Shown: positions 10,065 through 18,277, counted from the first letter of the stretch. The stretch is 34,410 nt of DNA from Planctomycetota bacterium (GCA_003576855.1 QEVI01000062.1:1-34410); one strand, 5' to 3'. Numbers and translations are program-made. The notes: generated by a model not told the origin, from the sequence alone.

Positions 10065-10678
10065 GGATTGGCGTCCTCCGGAGGCGTTGCGGCGGCTTGT
10101 TCCAGTTTCGCCCGCTCGCTTGCGGCAACGTCGTCGAGCGTGGCGAACTGGCTGAGCTGCAAGGCGCGAATGTACGCCGCAATGGCCCAGCGATCGCCAG
10201 CGTTGACCTGAATGGAATAGGCCGGCATGACGCCGAAGCCGTTGGTCATGACCTCGAAGAAGTGGCCGATCGGCGCCCCGCGGAGCCGGTCGCTATGGTA
10301 GGTCGGCGGCTGGCGGTAGCCCCGCTGCACGATCATGCCGTTGCCGTCGCCGCTGCGGCCATGGCAGTTGCTGCAGTAGATGTTGAATCGCTCCTGGCCG
10401 CGGCGGAGCAGGGCGGCGTCGAGCTCCAGCGGCAACTCGGTCGCCAGTTCCCCGTCGCTGCGGCCCGTGTGCAGAACGTCGTCGGCCATCTCGGCGCCGT
10501 AAATCACCGTCCCGGGAACCAGCGGCCGCGCCGACCGGCCGTCGCCGAAGAAATCACTCGGCTCCAGCGGTTCGTAGCGCGGCTGGTCGTACATGTCCTG
10601 GTGGCAGCCGGCGAGCGCCGCCACGGCGATGATCATCGCCGACAGAGCATGACAGCGGCAGGCGGAACGGAAGAACAT
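10061..10678 (-). CDS. actE: Alternative complex III subunit ActE (lipoprotein monoheme cytochrome c)
   Basis: The ATG at 10678 gives a 205-residue lipoprotein with a basic N-terminus, a hydrophobic core and the lipobox LAGC (Cys25). The frame is open further upstream, but that part is built from intergenic repeats and is rejected. The mature protein has the ActE opening YEPLEPSDFF..GRSARPLVPGTV, the heme motif CSNCH at 102-106 followed by GRSGDGNG, and a likely axial Met151 in NGFGVMPAY. In ACIII this subunit is lipid-anchored and can hand electrons to the oxidase. It overlaps actF by 4 bases and is separated from actD by 140 bases of short tandem repeats. Confidence 0.92.
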   Translation of the reverse strand: MFFRSACRCHALSAMIIAVAALAGCHQDMYDQPRYEPLEPSDFFGDGRSARPLVPGTVIYGAEMADDVLHTGRSDGELATELPLELDAALLRRGQERFNIYCSNCHGRSGDGNGMIVQRGYRQPPTYHSDRLRGAPIGHFFEVMTNGFGVMPAYSIQVNAGDRWAIAAYIRALQLSQFATLDDVAASERAKLEQAAATPPEDANP

Positions 10679-10721
10679 GGAATGCGGAATGCGGAATGCG
10701 GAACGGAAAATGCGGAATGCG
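10679..10721. repeat. GGAATGC heptamer array
   Basis: Three perfect GGAATGC units start directly at the actE start codon; two degenerate units and one more perfect unit follow. On the transcribed minus strand this reads as GCATTCC units, immediately before the actE ATG, so the array occupies the place where a ribosome-binding site should be. No GGAGG-like sequence is visible there. Such short G/A-T/C heptamers occur in low-complexity intergenic tracts. Confidence 0.75.
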
Positions 10722-10793
10722 TACCGCCCATAAAGCTGGCGATGGCATCGCCGGTCGCCAAGATTTAAAACGCGGCCCACAGCAGCCAGCAAG

Positions 10794-10813
10794 CCCACTG
10801 CCCACTGCCCACT
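10794..10813. repeat. CCCACTG heptamer array
   Basis: Two full CCCACTG copies and a partial third run up to a few bases before the actD stop codon (stop at 10819-10821). On the minus strand this reads AGTGGGC repeated directly after the actD stop. Together with the GGAATGC array it brackets the 140-base actD-actE gap. The 72 bases between the arrays hold no gene that I can support. Confidence 0.7.
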
Positions 10814-10818
10814 ACCTG

Positions 10819-11391
10819 TCAATACTCCACGGTCGTCACCTGCGTTGCACCGATGCTCTTGAGGAACTCGCGGGCGTTCTCCAATTCAAACCGTGCGTCG
10901 GCCGCTTCGATGCAAATAAAGAAGCGGTGTTGCGACGCCAGGCTGAACCGCGGTGCGTTGAACAGCGGATGGTGCGGCCGCGGCAAGCCGTTGAGCGCCA
11001 GCATGCCCAGCACCGCCGCCAGGGCAGCGCCCAGCACGGTCAGTTCAAACGTCACCGGAATAAACGACGGCCAGCTATGGGCGGGCCGGCCGCCGATGTT
11101 CATCGGGTAATCGACGGCCATCATCCAGTACTGCATGAAGTAACCGCCCACGCCCCCCAGCGCGCCCCCCAGCAGCACGATCAGCGGCAACCGAGTGCGG
11201 TGGAATCCCAGCGCCTCGGCCAGCCCGCGAATCGGCAGCGGAGCGAAGGCGTCGGTCCGCGTATACCCGGCTTCGCGGACCTTGTGGGCCGCGTCGATCA
11301 GCTCCTCGGCCGAGGTGAACTCGCCCAGCACGCCGTAAACCTCCGGCAAGTCGGCCGCCGCGCCGCCCGGCGGCGCATGTTGATCAATCAT
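10819..11391 (-). CDS. actD: Alternative complex III subunit ActD (DUF3341)
   Basis: This 190-residue protein has the ActD/DUF3341 layout: a cytoplasmic N-terminal domain (PEVYGVLGEFTSAEELIDAAHKVREAGYTR), two membrane helices around residues 68-92 and 117-142, and a C-terminal helix-strand segment containing LENAREFLKSIGATQV. Between the helices, NIGGRPAHSWPSFIPVTFE is characteristic of the family. ActD has no redox cofactor and stabilises the membrane part of ACIII. The start has a strong GAGGAGGAAC site and lies 8 bases inside actC, which fixes the start and implies coupling. Confidence 0.92.
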   Translation of the reverse strand: MIDQHAPPGGAAADLPEVYGVLGEFTSAEELIDAAHKVREAGYTRTDAFAPLPIRGLAEALGFHRTRLPLIVLLGGALGGVGGYFMQYWMMAVDYPMNIGGRPAHSWPSFIPVTFELTVLGAALAAVLGMLALNGLPRPHHPLFNAPRFSLASQHRFFICIEAADARFELENAREFLKSIGATQVTTVEY

Positions 11392-12706
11392 TGAGTTGTT
11401 CCTCCTCGCTGTGATACACCAGCTCCCGCATTTCGAAGATCGAAATCATCGGCAGGAATCGGATGAACAGAAACAACAGAAAGAGGAACAACCCCAGCGT
11501 GCCGAGGAACGTGGACCAATCCCAGAACGTGGGGTAATACATGTCCCAGGCCGAGGGGAGGAAGTCGCGATGCAGGCTGGCAATGACGATCACGAACCGC
11601 TCGAGCCACATGCCGACGTTCGCGATGATCGCGATGATCCACAACAGCACCGGATTGGTTCGCACCGCGCGTATCCACAAGAACTGCGGAGCGATGACGT
11701 TGCACAGGATGAGCGCCCAGTACGACGGGGCGTACGGGCCGCGGGCGCGATTGATCAACAGGTACTCTTCATACGTGTTGGCGCTGTACCAGCCGAAGAA
11801 CGCCTCCATCACGTATCCGTAGGCGACCATCAGCCCGGTGGCCAGCATGATCTTGGCCATGTTGTCGAGGTGCTTGGTCGTGATGAAGTCCTGCAGGCCG
11901 TAGGCCCGCCGCAGCGGAATGGCCAGCGTCAGCACCATCGCAAAGCCGGAATAAATAGCGCCGGCGACGAAGTACGGCGGAAAAAGCGTGTTGTGCCAGC
12001 CAGGCACAATGCCGGTGGCGAAATCGAAACCGACCACCGTGTGCACCGATACCACCAGCGGCGTGGCGATGCCGGCCAGTAGCTGGTAGGCGACGTCGAA
12101 TCGGCGCCAGTGCCGCGCCGAGCCCCGCCACCCCATGGCCAGGATGCCGTACACGACGGCGCCCACCCGGCTTTGCGCCCGGTCGCGGAGCGTCGCCAAA
12201 TCGGGAATCAGGCCGACGTACCAGAACAGCAGCGACACGGTGAGATACGTCGACACGGCGAACACGTCCCACACCAGCGCGCTGCGGAACTGCGGCCAAT
12301 ACAGCCCGGCGCAGGCGACGGCGAACAGCGTCATCGCCTCGGCGAACCGGTTGATGCTGGTTCGCCAGCTTTGGTTCAATAGCAGCAGCACCGCCGAGAT
12401 GAGCGTGCCGGCGTGCCCAATGCCGATCCACCACACGAAGATGAGAATCGCAAAGCCCCACCCCACGGGGATGTTAATGCCCCAAATGCCGGTGCCCTTG
12501 GCGATCAGGTACGTGACGCTCGCCATGAGGACCGTCACGAAAAAGAACGAAATCGAAAAACCGATCCACCAGCCGCGGCTCGTCCCCTCGGTGAGCACAA
12601 TAGCGCTGATCTTGTCCGTTACCGACGAAAACGTGTGCCCCGGCGCAAGCACGTGCGACGCCGGTTCTTCTTCGGCGGCGGCTCGGTTTCGCGGTTTCGC
12701 TGCCAT
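11384..12706 (-). CDS. actC: Alternative complex III subunit ActC (NrfD/PsrC family, quinol-interacting)
   Basis: This 440-residue integral membrane protein has about ten helices. Family hallmarks are WWIGFSISFFFVTVLMASV at the first helix, the WGINIPVGWGFAILIFVWWIGIGHAGTLIS stretch, NQSWRTSINRFAEAMT, and the C-terminal RFVIVIASLHRDFLPSAWDMY segment. ActC carries the periplasm-facing quinol site and hands electrons to the Fe-S clusters of ActB. The start ATG lies 27 bases after the actB stop. I see no strong ribosome-binding site, so coupling to actB is likely. Confidence 0.94.
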   Translation of the reverse strand: MAAKPRNRAAAEEEPASHVLAPGHTFSSVTDKISAIVLTEGTSRGWWIGFSISFFFVTVLMASVTYLIAKGTGIWGINIPVGWGFAILIFVWWIGIGHAGTLISAVLLLLNQSWRTSINRFAEAMTLFAVACAGLYWPQFRSALVWDVFAVSTYLTVSLLFWYVGLIPDLATLRDRAQSRVGAVVYGILAMGWRGSARHWRRFDVAYQLLAGIATPLVVSVHTVVGFDFATGIVPGWHNTLFPPYFVAGAIYSGFAMVLTLAIPLRRAYGLQDFITTKHLDNMAKIMLATGLMVAYGYVMEAFFGWYSANTYEEYLLINRARGPYAPSYWALILCNVIAPQFLWIRAVRTNPVLLWIIAIIANVGMWLERFVIVIASLHRDFLPSAWDMYYPTFWDWSTFLGTLGLFLFLLFLFIRFLPMISIFEMRELVYHSEEEQLND

Positions 12707-12733
12707 GATCGTTTGTGCGGGAACTGGCGCCGG

Positions 12734-15700
12734 TTAACTGGGCTGCCGGGCGTCGCCATCGGGCGGCTCGGCGCTTGCCGCCGCTAGGCGCGGATTGGGG
12801 TTCTTCAGCCGCGCCAAGTAACTGGTCCGCGGCTGCGTGCCGAGCTCGGACAGCACGCCGTAACTCCGCGGATCGGCCTTGAGCTTCGCCACGCGGCTGT
12901 GGGGGTCGTTGATGTCGCCGAAGACGATCGCCTGGCTCGGGCACGCCTGCTGGCACGCCGTCTGGAGGACGCCGTCTTCGAGGCGCGGCTTCTCGCCGGT
13001 CTCCACGGCGATCTTCTTGGCGTCGATGCGGGCCTTGTTGATCCGCTGCACGCAATAGGTGCATTTCTCCATGACGCCGCGGTTGCGAACGGTCACTTCC
13101 GGGTTCCGCAGCAGCTTCAGCACCGGCGTCTCGACGTCGGACCACTGGAAGAAGTTGAACCGGCGGACCTTGTACGGGCAATTGTTCGAGCAATACCGCG
13201 TGCCGATGCAGCGGTTGTAGGTCATTTCATTGAGCCCTTCGTCGCTGTGCGTCGTCGCCGCCACCGGACATACGTATTCGCATGGCGCTTTCTCGCAATG
13301 CTGGCACAGCATCGGCTGCGTAACGGCGTCCGGGTTCTCCGGCGGGCCGGCGTAGTACACGTCCAGTCGCAGCCAGTGCATCTCGCGGCTAAGAATCACA
13401 GCCTCTTTGCCGACGACCGGCACGTTGTTCTCCGCCTGGCACGCTATGACGCAGGCGTTGCACCCCATGCACTTCGACAGGTCAATCGCCATGCCCCAGG
13501 CGAAGCCGTCGTACTGGTACTCCGGCAGCAGCGTCGGCAGCGGATGGTGGACTGAATTCGGCAAGACGGAATGGGGGTTGGCCTCGTACGCTTCGACCGT
13601 GCCGCTGTGGACGATATTGCGGCCGTCGATGACGTGGTGCTTCTGCGTGATGGCCAGCGCCGCCGTGCCGCCGGTCGCGGTCAGCTCCGCGCCTCGCACG
13701 ATGTAGCCGCCGTCGGGCGTCCGCAGCGCAAAGGCGTTGGCGCCGATCCCCGTTCCTATGCGGCCCGATCGCGTGCGGCCGTAGCCGAGGTGGCAACTGA
13801 CGCACCGCTCGGCATGACCCGGAACAGCGCAGACCGGCAAGTCGATCGCCTGGCCGTTGGCCCGGACTGTGACGACGTCTTCCGTCGCCAGGCCGAGCCG
13901 GTCGGCCGTCGCCGGCGCCATGAACAGGGCGTTTTCCCAAGTGAGCTTCGAGAGGGGCTTAGGCAGTTCCTGCAGCCAGGCGTTGTTGGCCCAGCGGCCG
14001 TCGCCGATCGCCGGGTCGGGCGACAGCACCAGTTCGTAGCCTTCGCCGGCGCCGCCTGGCGGCGGCAAATTAGCCGCCAAGTCGGCCGCCAGCGCCGGCG
14101 TCGCCGGCTCGAACTGCGTGTTGGCGACCGCGCCGTCGCGCAGCGCCTCGTGCCATCGGCGATCGAACTGGTCGCCCCACTCGGTTTGCCACGTGGCCCG
14201 CACGGCGTCGTAGCTGGTTTGCGGCGCCGGGTCGACCAGCGCCGACATCAGTTCGTGAACCGTCTTTCCTTCATACAGCGGGGCAATCAGCGGCTGCACA
14301 ATCGCGACCGTGCCGTCGTAGGCTCGCACGTCGCTCCATGATTCCAGGTAGTGGTTAGCCGGTATATGCCAGTGGCAGTAGCGGGAGGTCTCGTCGTCGT
14401 ACAGGCCGAAGTGAATCGCTTGCTTCGCCTTGCGAAGAGCGTTGAGGAACGCCAGGCCGGGCGGAGCGTCGTACACGGGATTGCAATCGAGCGCCAGCAG
14501 CAGTTGCACGGCGCCGGCGTTAAGCGCGTCCACGAGCTCCCGCAGCGACGCGGCGCTGTCGAACGTCCGCCCGCTGATCGGCGCGATGAATTCGACCGTC
14601 GCGCCGAAGTTGCCCAGCCGCTCGTTCATCGCATGCACCAGCGCATGCACAGCGGCCGGTTGTTCCAAGCCGGCCAGCAGGAGCGATCGGCCGCGGCGCT
14701 GTTCCAGGTCGGCCGCCACGGCGTCGATCCACCTCTGGTCCACGCCTTGGGGCAAGCCGCTCGACACGCCCTCGACCCCCAGCCGCGCGGCCAGCGCCCG
14801 CACGAACTGCTCGATCTCGCTCGGCGCCAGCGGGAGGCGGTGGTCGGCCGCGGCGCCGGTCGGCGTATACATCGATTCAACGACATACAGGCGATTCGCC
14901 GCGGCGCGGCTCTCGGCGCCGCGGCGACTCATGAAGTCGCGGGCGTAGCGAACCCTTCCGCCGCCGCGGCTGCAGAAATCGGCGTCGATCGCCAGCACGA
15001 CGTCTGCATCGGCGAACCTGTAGATCGGCTGCCGATCCTCGCCGAAGGCCAGCAAGGCGCCGGCCCGGGCGTTGTCCCGGCTCGCCGCTTCGTAGACATG
15101 CCACTGCGCCTGCGGATAGGCCGCCAGCAGCGCCGCTTGCTGCCGCGCGAGGGTCGGCGAGGTAATGGGCGGACTGATGACGTGTACGCCGGCGCCGTCG
15201 CGGGAAGCGCTCATGGCCTCGCGAGCGGCGCTGTACGCTTCGCCCCAGGTAGAAATCACGCCGCGGTGGAGCACCGTCTGCGAGCGGTCCGGATCATAGA
15301 GCGTGAGCAGCGAGGCTTGCGCCCACGCGTCGGTCGCGCCGAGGCTCGCCGGGTGAAGCGGATTGCCCTCGACCTTCGTAGGCCGGCCCATGTCGCTGCG
15401 GACGACCAGGCCGATGGCGCCGTCGGCGCCGGGCATCGCCGTTGCGAAGTGGAGCGGGATGCCGGGCGTCAACTCCGCCGGCTGACGCACGTAAGGCAGG
15501 ATCGGCTCAGGGGGCGGCGACGAGCAACCGTGCATGCCCGCCAGCGCCATCGAAGCCGCCATGAGGCTCAAAAACCGCCGCCGGTCCGTCACGCCGTCGT
15601 CCCACACCGAGGCCAAACGCGGAAACTCCCGCGCCAGGCGGTCCTCGAATTCGGGACTCCCCTGGAGCTCCTCCAGGCTGCGCCAGAACCGCGGCAACAT

Positions 15701-15751
15701 GCGCGGCTCAGGCGACTCGGCGTTCGGCGGCGACTTATGCTCGCAACTCAC
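12734..15751 (-). CDS. actB: Alternative complex III subunit ActB (molybdopterin-like domain fused to Fe-S domain)
   Basis: This 1005-residue protein starts at GTG. RRRFLSLMAASMALAGMHGC (57-76) is the variant Tat-type signal typical of ActB, which folds in the cytoplasm and is exported. Residues about 85-735 resemble a molybdopterin oxidoreductase, but in this family they bind no molybdenum. The C-terminal part, about 760-945, carries four clusters of Cys motifs: CMGCNACVIAC, CQHCEKAPCEYVC, CIGTRYCSNNC and CTYC with CQQAC, as in ferredoxin-type PsrB/NrfC. These relay electrons from the quinol at ActC to heme subunits. An unusual CVSCH at residues 650-654 sits in the molybdopterin-like part. 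An alternative ATG at codon 18 is possible. Confidence 0.95.
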   Translation of the reverse strand: MSCEHKSPPNAESPEPRMLPRFWRSLEELQGSPEFEDRLAREFPRLASVWDDGVTDRRRFLSLMAASMALAGMHGCSSPPPEPILPYVRQPAELTPGIPLHFATAMPGADGAIGLVVRSDMGRPTKVEGNPLHPASLGATDAWAQASLLTLYDPDRSQTVLHRGVISTWGEAYSAAREAMSASRDGAGVHVISPPITSPTLARQQAALLAAYPQAQWHVYEAASRDNARAGALLAFGEDRQPIYRFADADVVLAIDADFCSRGGGRVRYARDFMSRRGAESRAAANRLYVVESMYTPTGAAADHRLPLAPSEIEQFVRALAARLGVEGVSSGLPQGVDQRWIDAVAADLEQRRGRSLLLAGLEQPAAVHALVHAMNERLGNFGATVEFIAPISGRTFDSAASLRELVDALNAGAVQLLLALDCNPVYDAPPGLAFLNALRKAKQAIHFGLYDDETSRYCHWHIPANHYLESWSDVRAYDGTVAIVQPLIAPLYEGKTVHELMSALVDPAPQTSYDAVRATWQTEWGDQFDRRWHEALRDGAVANTQFEPATPALAADLAANLPPPGGAGEGYELVLSPDPAIGDGRWANNAWLQELPKPLSKLTWENALFMAPATADRLGLATEDVVTVRANGQAIDLPVCAVPGHAERCVSCHLGYGRTRSGRIGTGIGANAFALRTPDGGYIVRGAELTATGGTAALAITQKHHVIDGRNIVHSGTVEAYEANPHSVLPNSVHHPLPTLLPEYQYDGFAWGMAIDLSKCMGCNACVIACQAENNVPVVGKEAVILSREMHWLRLDVYYAGPPENPDAVTQPMLCQHCEKAPCEYVCPVAATTHSDEGLNEMTYNRCIGTRYCSNNCPYKVRRFNFFQWSDVETPVLKLLRNPEVTVRNRGVMEKCTYCVQRINKARIDAKKIAVETGEKPRLEDGVLQTACQQACPSQAIVFGDINDPHSRVAKLKADPRSYGVLSELGTQPRTSYLARLKNPNPRLAAASAEPPDGDARQPS

Positions 15752-15782
15752 GGCGGATACTTACTTGGAGTTCCGTTGATTA

Positions 15783-15914
15783 GCCGCAAAGAGACGCAAG
15801 AGACGCAAAAAACGCGGATGCAGCTCATCGGCCACTCAAGCGGCGAACGGCTTGATCGTTAACTCAGTTGCCGGGGCTTACACATTTTTTGCGTATCTTG
15901 CGCCTTTTCGCGGC
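15783..15914. repeat. Inverted pair of 30-base repeats between actA and actB
   Basis: Positions 15885-15914 (plus strand, starting TTTTTTGCGTATCTTGCG) and the reverse complement of 15783-15812 (starting TTTTTTGCGTCTCTTGCG) agree at 26 of 30 positions. In the leftward transcript the arms are 72 bases apart and could form a long stem. The pair starts 14 bases past the end of actA and ends about 30 bases before the actB start. The arms look like a dispersed planctomycete intergenic repeat; a role as attenuator or mRNA stabiliser is only inference. Confidence 0.75.
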
Positions 15915-15927
15915 GGCCATAAACGTC

Positions 15928-16653
15928 CTACCGGTGGCAAATCGAACAACTCGTCGGACTGGCGATTTGATGCAGTTTCATCAAGTCAGCCGAAGCCAGC
16001 GACGCGGCGGCGGCGTGCGCTGCGCGCGGCTGCGCTTGCGGCTCTTCCTGGGCGGCCTCGGCCGCTTCGGCGTGCGTAGCTTGCGTCTGCGGGAGCGGCG
16101 CCATCGAAAACACCAACTCCCGCGGTCGGAGGTGCGGCTGCGGGTTGCGATGGCAGTCGAGACACCACTTCATGTGCAACGTCTCGGTCCGCCACATGAG
16201 CGGCATTTGATCCACCTGTCCGTGGCAGGAGACGCAGCCCACGCCTTTTTGCACGTGGATGCTGTGGTCGAAGTACACGAAGTCGGGCAGGTCGTGCACC
16301 CGCGTCCAGGCGATCGACTCGCCCGTGCGAAAACTAGCGCGAACCGGCTCGAGCTTGGGGCTGTCGGCCCAGATCTGGCTATGGCATTGCATGCAAATCT
16401 GCGTCGGCGGCATGCCGGCCAGAGGGCTGTTCTCCACCGCTGTATGGCAATAACGGCAATCGATGCCGAGGCCGCCGACATGATGTTCATGGCTGAACTC
16501 GACCGGCTGCGGGCGAACGACGCCCACCTGCGTCTGATAAGACGAGCGATAGAACTCGAAAAGCAGCCAACCGATGCCAGCCACAATGAACACGGCGCCA
16601 AAGATGCTGGCGCGTGCGATGGCGTTCATGCTGGGATGGAAGATCTGGGGCAT
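15928..16653 (-). CDS. actA: Alternative complex III subunit ActA (pentaheme cytochrome c)
   Basis: This 241-residue protein has an N-terminal membrane helix (about 15-35) and five CxxCH heme motifs: Cys66-His70, Cys87-His91, Cys140-His144, Cys164-His168 and Cys236-His240. The first four sit in a compact cytochrome c7/c3-like domain with extra axial His residues (EFSHEHHVG, YFDHSIHV, TLHMKWC). The fifth is at the extreme C-terminus, two residues from the end, after an Ala/Gln/Glu-rich linker of about 45 residues. ActA is the multiheme subunit that takes electrons from ActB in ACIII. It is the first gene of the act cluster, 180 bases after sucB. The alternative start at codon 9 (MNAIARA) is possible. 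Confidence 0.94.
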   Translation of the reverse strand: MPQIFHPSMNAIARASIFGAVFIVAGIGWLLFEFYRSSYQTQVGVVRPQPVEFSHEHHVGGLGIDCRYCHTAVENSPLAGMPPTQICMQCHSQIWADSPKLEPVRASFRTGESIAWTRVHDLPDFVYFDHSIHVQKGVGCVSCHGQVDQMPLMWRTETLHMKWCLDCHRNPQPHLRPRELVFSMAPLPQTQATHAEAAEAAQEEPQAQPRAAHAAAASLASADLMKLHQIASPTSCSICHR

Positions 16654-16742
16654 CAGACCGGCGCAGGCGTTTGCTGGCGAAGTCTACGGTGCGTCGCTCG
16701 CGCAGATTTTCCGCGCAAACTGTCCTCCCTCAAGCGTGCCGT

Positions 16743-16767
16743 CGTGGAATGCAAAAACCGTTCCACG
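16743..16767. promoter_or_regulatory. Candidate operator: 7-base inverted repeat upstream of actA
   Basis: The 25-base segment has perfect CGTGGAA and TTCCACG arms separated by an 11-base A-rich spacer. It lies 90 bases upstream of the actA start in the sucB-actA gap, the only long gap before the act/cox genes. Symmetry, arm length and location suit a dimeric regulator. The protein is unknown and no matching site was noticed elsewhere in the window. Confidence 0.4.
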
Positions 16768-16833
16768 AATACGGCGGCGTAGCATAGCGGATATTAAGGT
16801 GGGGTATCCGCGTTTTTCGGCGGGACATGGCGA

Positions 16834-18207
16834 TCAGACTTCCAGCAGCGTGCGCATCGGAGCTTCGACGACCTCCTTGACGCGACGCAGGAAGGCGACC
16901 GCTTCGCGACCATCAACGATACGATGATCATACGATAAAGCGACGTACATCATAGGCCTGATTGCCACGCGGCCGTCTACGACAATTGGTCGGTCCTGGA
17001 TGGCGTGCATCCCCAGGACGCCGCTCTGCGGCGGGTTGACGATGGGCGTCGACAGCAGCGAGCCGTAGACGCCGCCGTTGCTGATCGTGAACGTGCCCCC
17101 CTGCAGCTCGTCGACCCGCAGTTCGCCGCTTTGCGCCCGCTTCGCCAAATCCTCGATCGCCTTTTCAACCTGCGCAAAAGTCATTCGCTCGGCGTTGCGC
17201 AGCACCGGCACGACCAGCCCCCGTTGGCTGCCGATAGCCACCCCGATGTCGTAATACCGCCGATACACGATCGACGGGCCGTCGATCATGGCGTTGATCT
17301 CCGGGCATTGCCGCAAGGCTTCCACGGCCGCCTTGACGAAGAACGACATGAATCCCAGCTTCACGCCATGCCGCTTCGCGAACGCCTCGCCGAACTCCGC
17401 GCGGAGCGACTTGACCGCCGACATGTCGATTTCGTTGAATGTCGTCAGCAGGGCGGCGTTACGCTGCGCCTCGACGAGCCGTGCGGCAATTCGTCGCCGA
17501 ATGGGGCTGAGCGGCACGGTTTCTTCCTCGCGGTCAGCCGCCGGTGGAAGGTGCGGCGCCGCGGCGCCAGTTTGTCGCACTGCCGGCGTCGCCGCAGCCG
17601 CCTCCGGTTCGTCGCCGGCGGCGGGAGCCACGGGCGGACGGGCGGCGATCGGCTCGCCCGTCGGCGGCCGGCCCGTGGCTGCGCCGCCTTCGGTTGACGC
17701 GCCCCTCGACCGGCCGGCCGCTTCGTCAACGGGCGTTGACGTCGGCCCCGTGGGCGACGACGCGCCAGGCGGCTGCTGGCGAATGATCCACTTCTCGCGC
17801 GGCGACCGGGGGACGGCGTAAGTCGCCGCTTCCTGGGTGGTGCTGCTCGCCGTCGAGGGGGGCGGGCCGCTCGCGCTCGGCGGCGCGGCGGGCGGACGCC
17901 GCGATGATCCATCGCCCGCGTGGGGCGTGCTCGACTCGGCCGCGGAGGTCGTCGTCGAGGGCGCGGCAGCCTCCGGCTCGATGTGCGCGATAACCGCGCC
18001 GACTTCCGCCGACTCGCCGCTCTGCTTGAGGATCTTCGACACCACGCCGCCGGCAGGCGACGGTATATCCAGCGTCGCTTTTTCCGACTCGATTTCGACG
18101 AGCCCCTCGTCCGGCGCAACGCGGTCTCCTTCGGCCTTGTACCACTGGCCGATGAACACCTCGCTGACCGACTCGCCAACGGCCGGAACCTTGACTTCAA
18201 TCGGCAT
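16834..18207 (-). CDS. sucB: 2-oxoglutarate dehydrogenase E2 (dihydrolipoamide succinyltransferase)
   Basis: This 457-residue protein transfers succinyl groups from lipoate to CoA. The lipoyl domain is at 1-75 with the lipoylated Lys43 in VEIESEKATLDIPSPAGG. A linker of some 150 residues, very rich in Ala, Pro, Ser, Thr and Gly, follows. The catalytic acyltransferase domain begins near 228 (VPLSPIRRRIAARLVEAQRN) and ends with SYDHRIVDGREAVAFL, where His428 and Asp432 are catalytic. The TFNEIDMSAV and KLGFMSFFVKAA segments point to the succinyl rather than the acetyl branch. I do not see a peripheral subunit-binding domain in the linker. It is transcribed after sucA, 114 bases away. Confidence 0.93.
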   Translation of the reverse strand: MPIEVKVPAVGESVSEVFIGQWYKAEGDRVAPDEGLVEIESEKATLDIPSPAGGVVSKILKQSGESAEVGAVIAHIEPEAAAPSTTTSAAESSTPHAGDGSSRRPPAAPPSASGPPPSTASSTTQEAATYAVPRSPREKWIIRQQPPGASSPTGPTSTPVDEAAGRSRGASTEGGAATGRPPTGEPIAARPPVAPAAGDEPEAAAATPAVRQTGAAAPHLPPAADREEETVPLSPIRRRIAARLVEAQRNAALLTTFNEIDMSAVKSLRAEFGEAFAKRHGVKLGFMSFFVKAAVEALRQCPEINAMIDGPSIVYRRYYDIGVAIGSQRGLVVPVLRNAERMTFAQVEKAIEDLAKRAQSGELRVDELQGGTFTISNGGVYGSLLSTPIVNPPQSGVLGMHAIQDRPIVVDGRVAIRPMMYVALSYDHRIVDGREAVAFLRRVKEVVEAPMRTLLEV

Positions 18208-18250
18208 AGTCGCCCGCCGCAGCTAGATTCCCATCATGCCTAACCGCGCT

Positions 18251-18277
18251 CTCGCCGCTTGCGGCTGAGCGCCTCGC
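18251..18277. repeat. Dispersed hairpin repeat, copy 1 (between sucA and sucB)
   Basis: This 27-base copy of the CTCGCCGCTnGCGGCTnAGCGC element has a near-palindromic GCCGCTTGCGGC core. A second copy lies upstream of sucA at 21261-21286 in the same orientation; the two differ at two positions and one indel. It lies in the 114-base sucA-sucB gap, where no other feature was recognised. Confidence 0.65.

Noticed and set aside
10679..10818. CRISPR-like tandem repeats
   Set aside because: Units are seven bases without spacers and no cas genes are present.
10679..10822. N-terminal extension of actE
   Set aside because: Its codons come from the heptamer arrays; the ATG at 10678 gives a proper lipoprotein signal.
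14351..15862. A 503-codon plus-strand open frame opposite actB
   Set aside because: The minus strand encodes the recognisable molybdopterin-like and Tat regions of ActB; the plus frame has unnatural Arg/His content.
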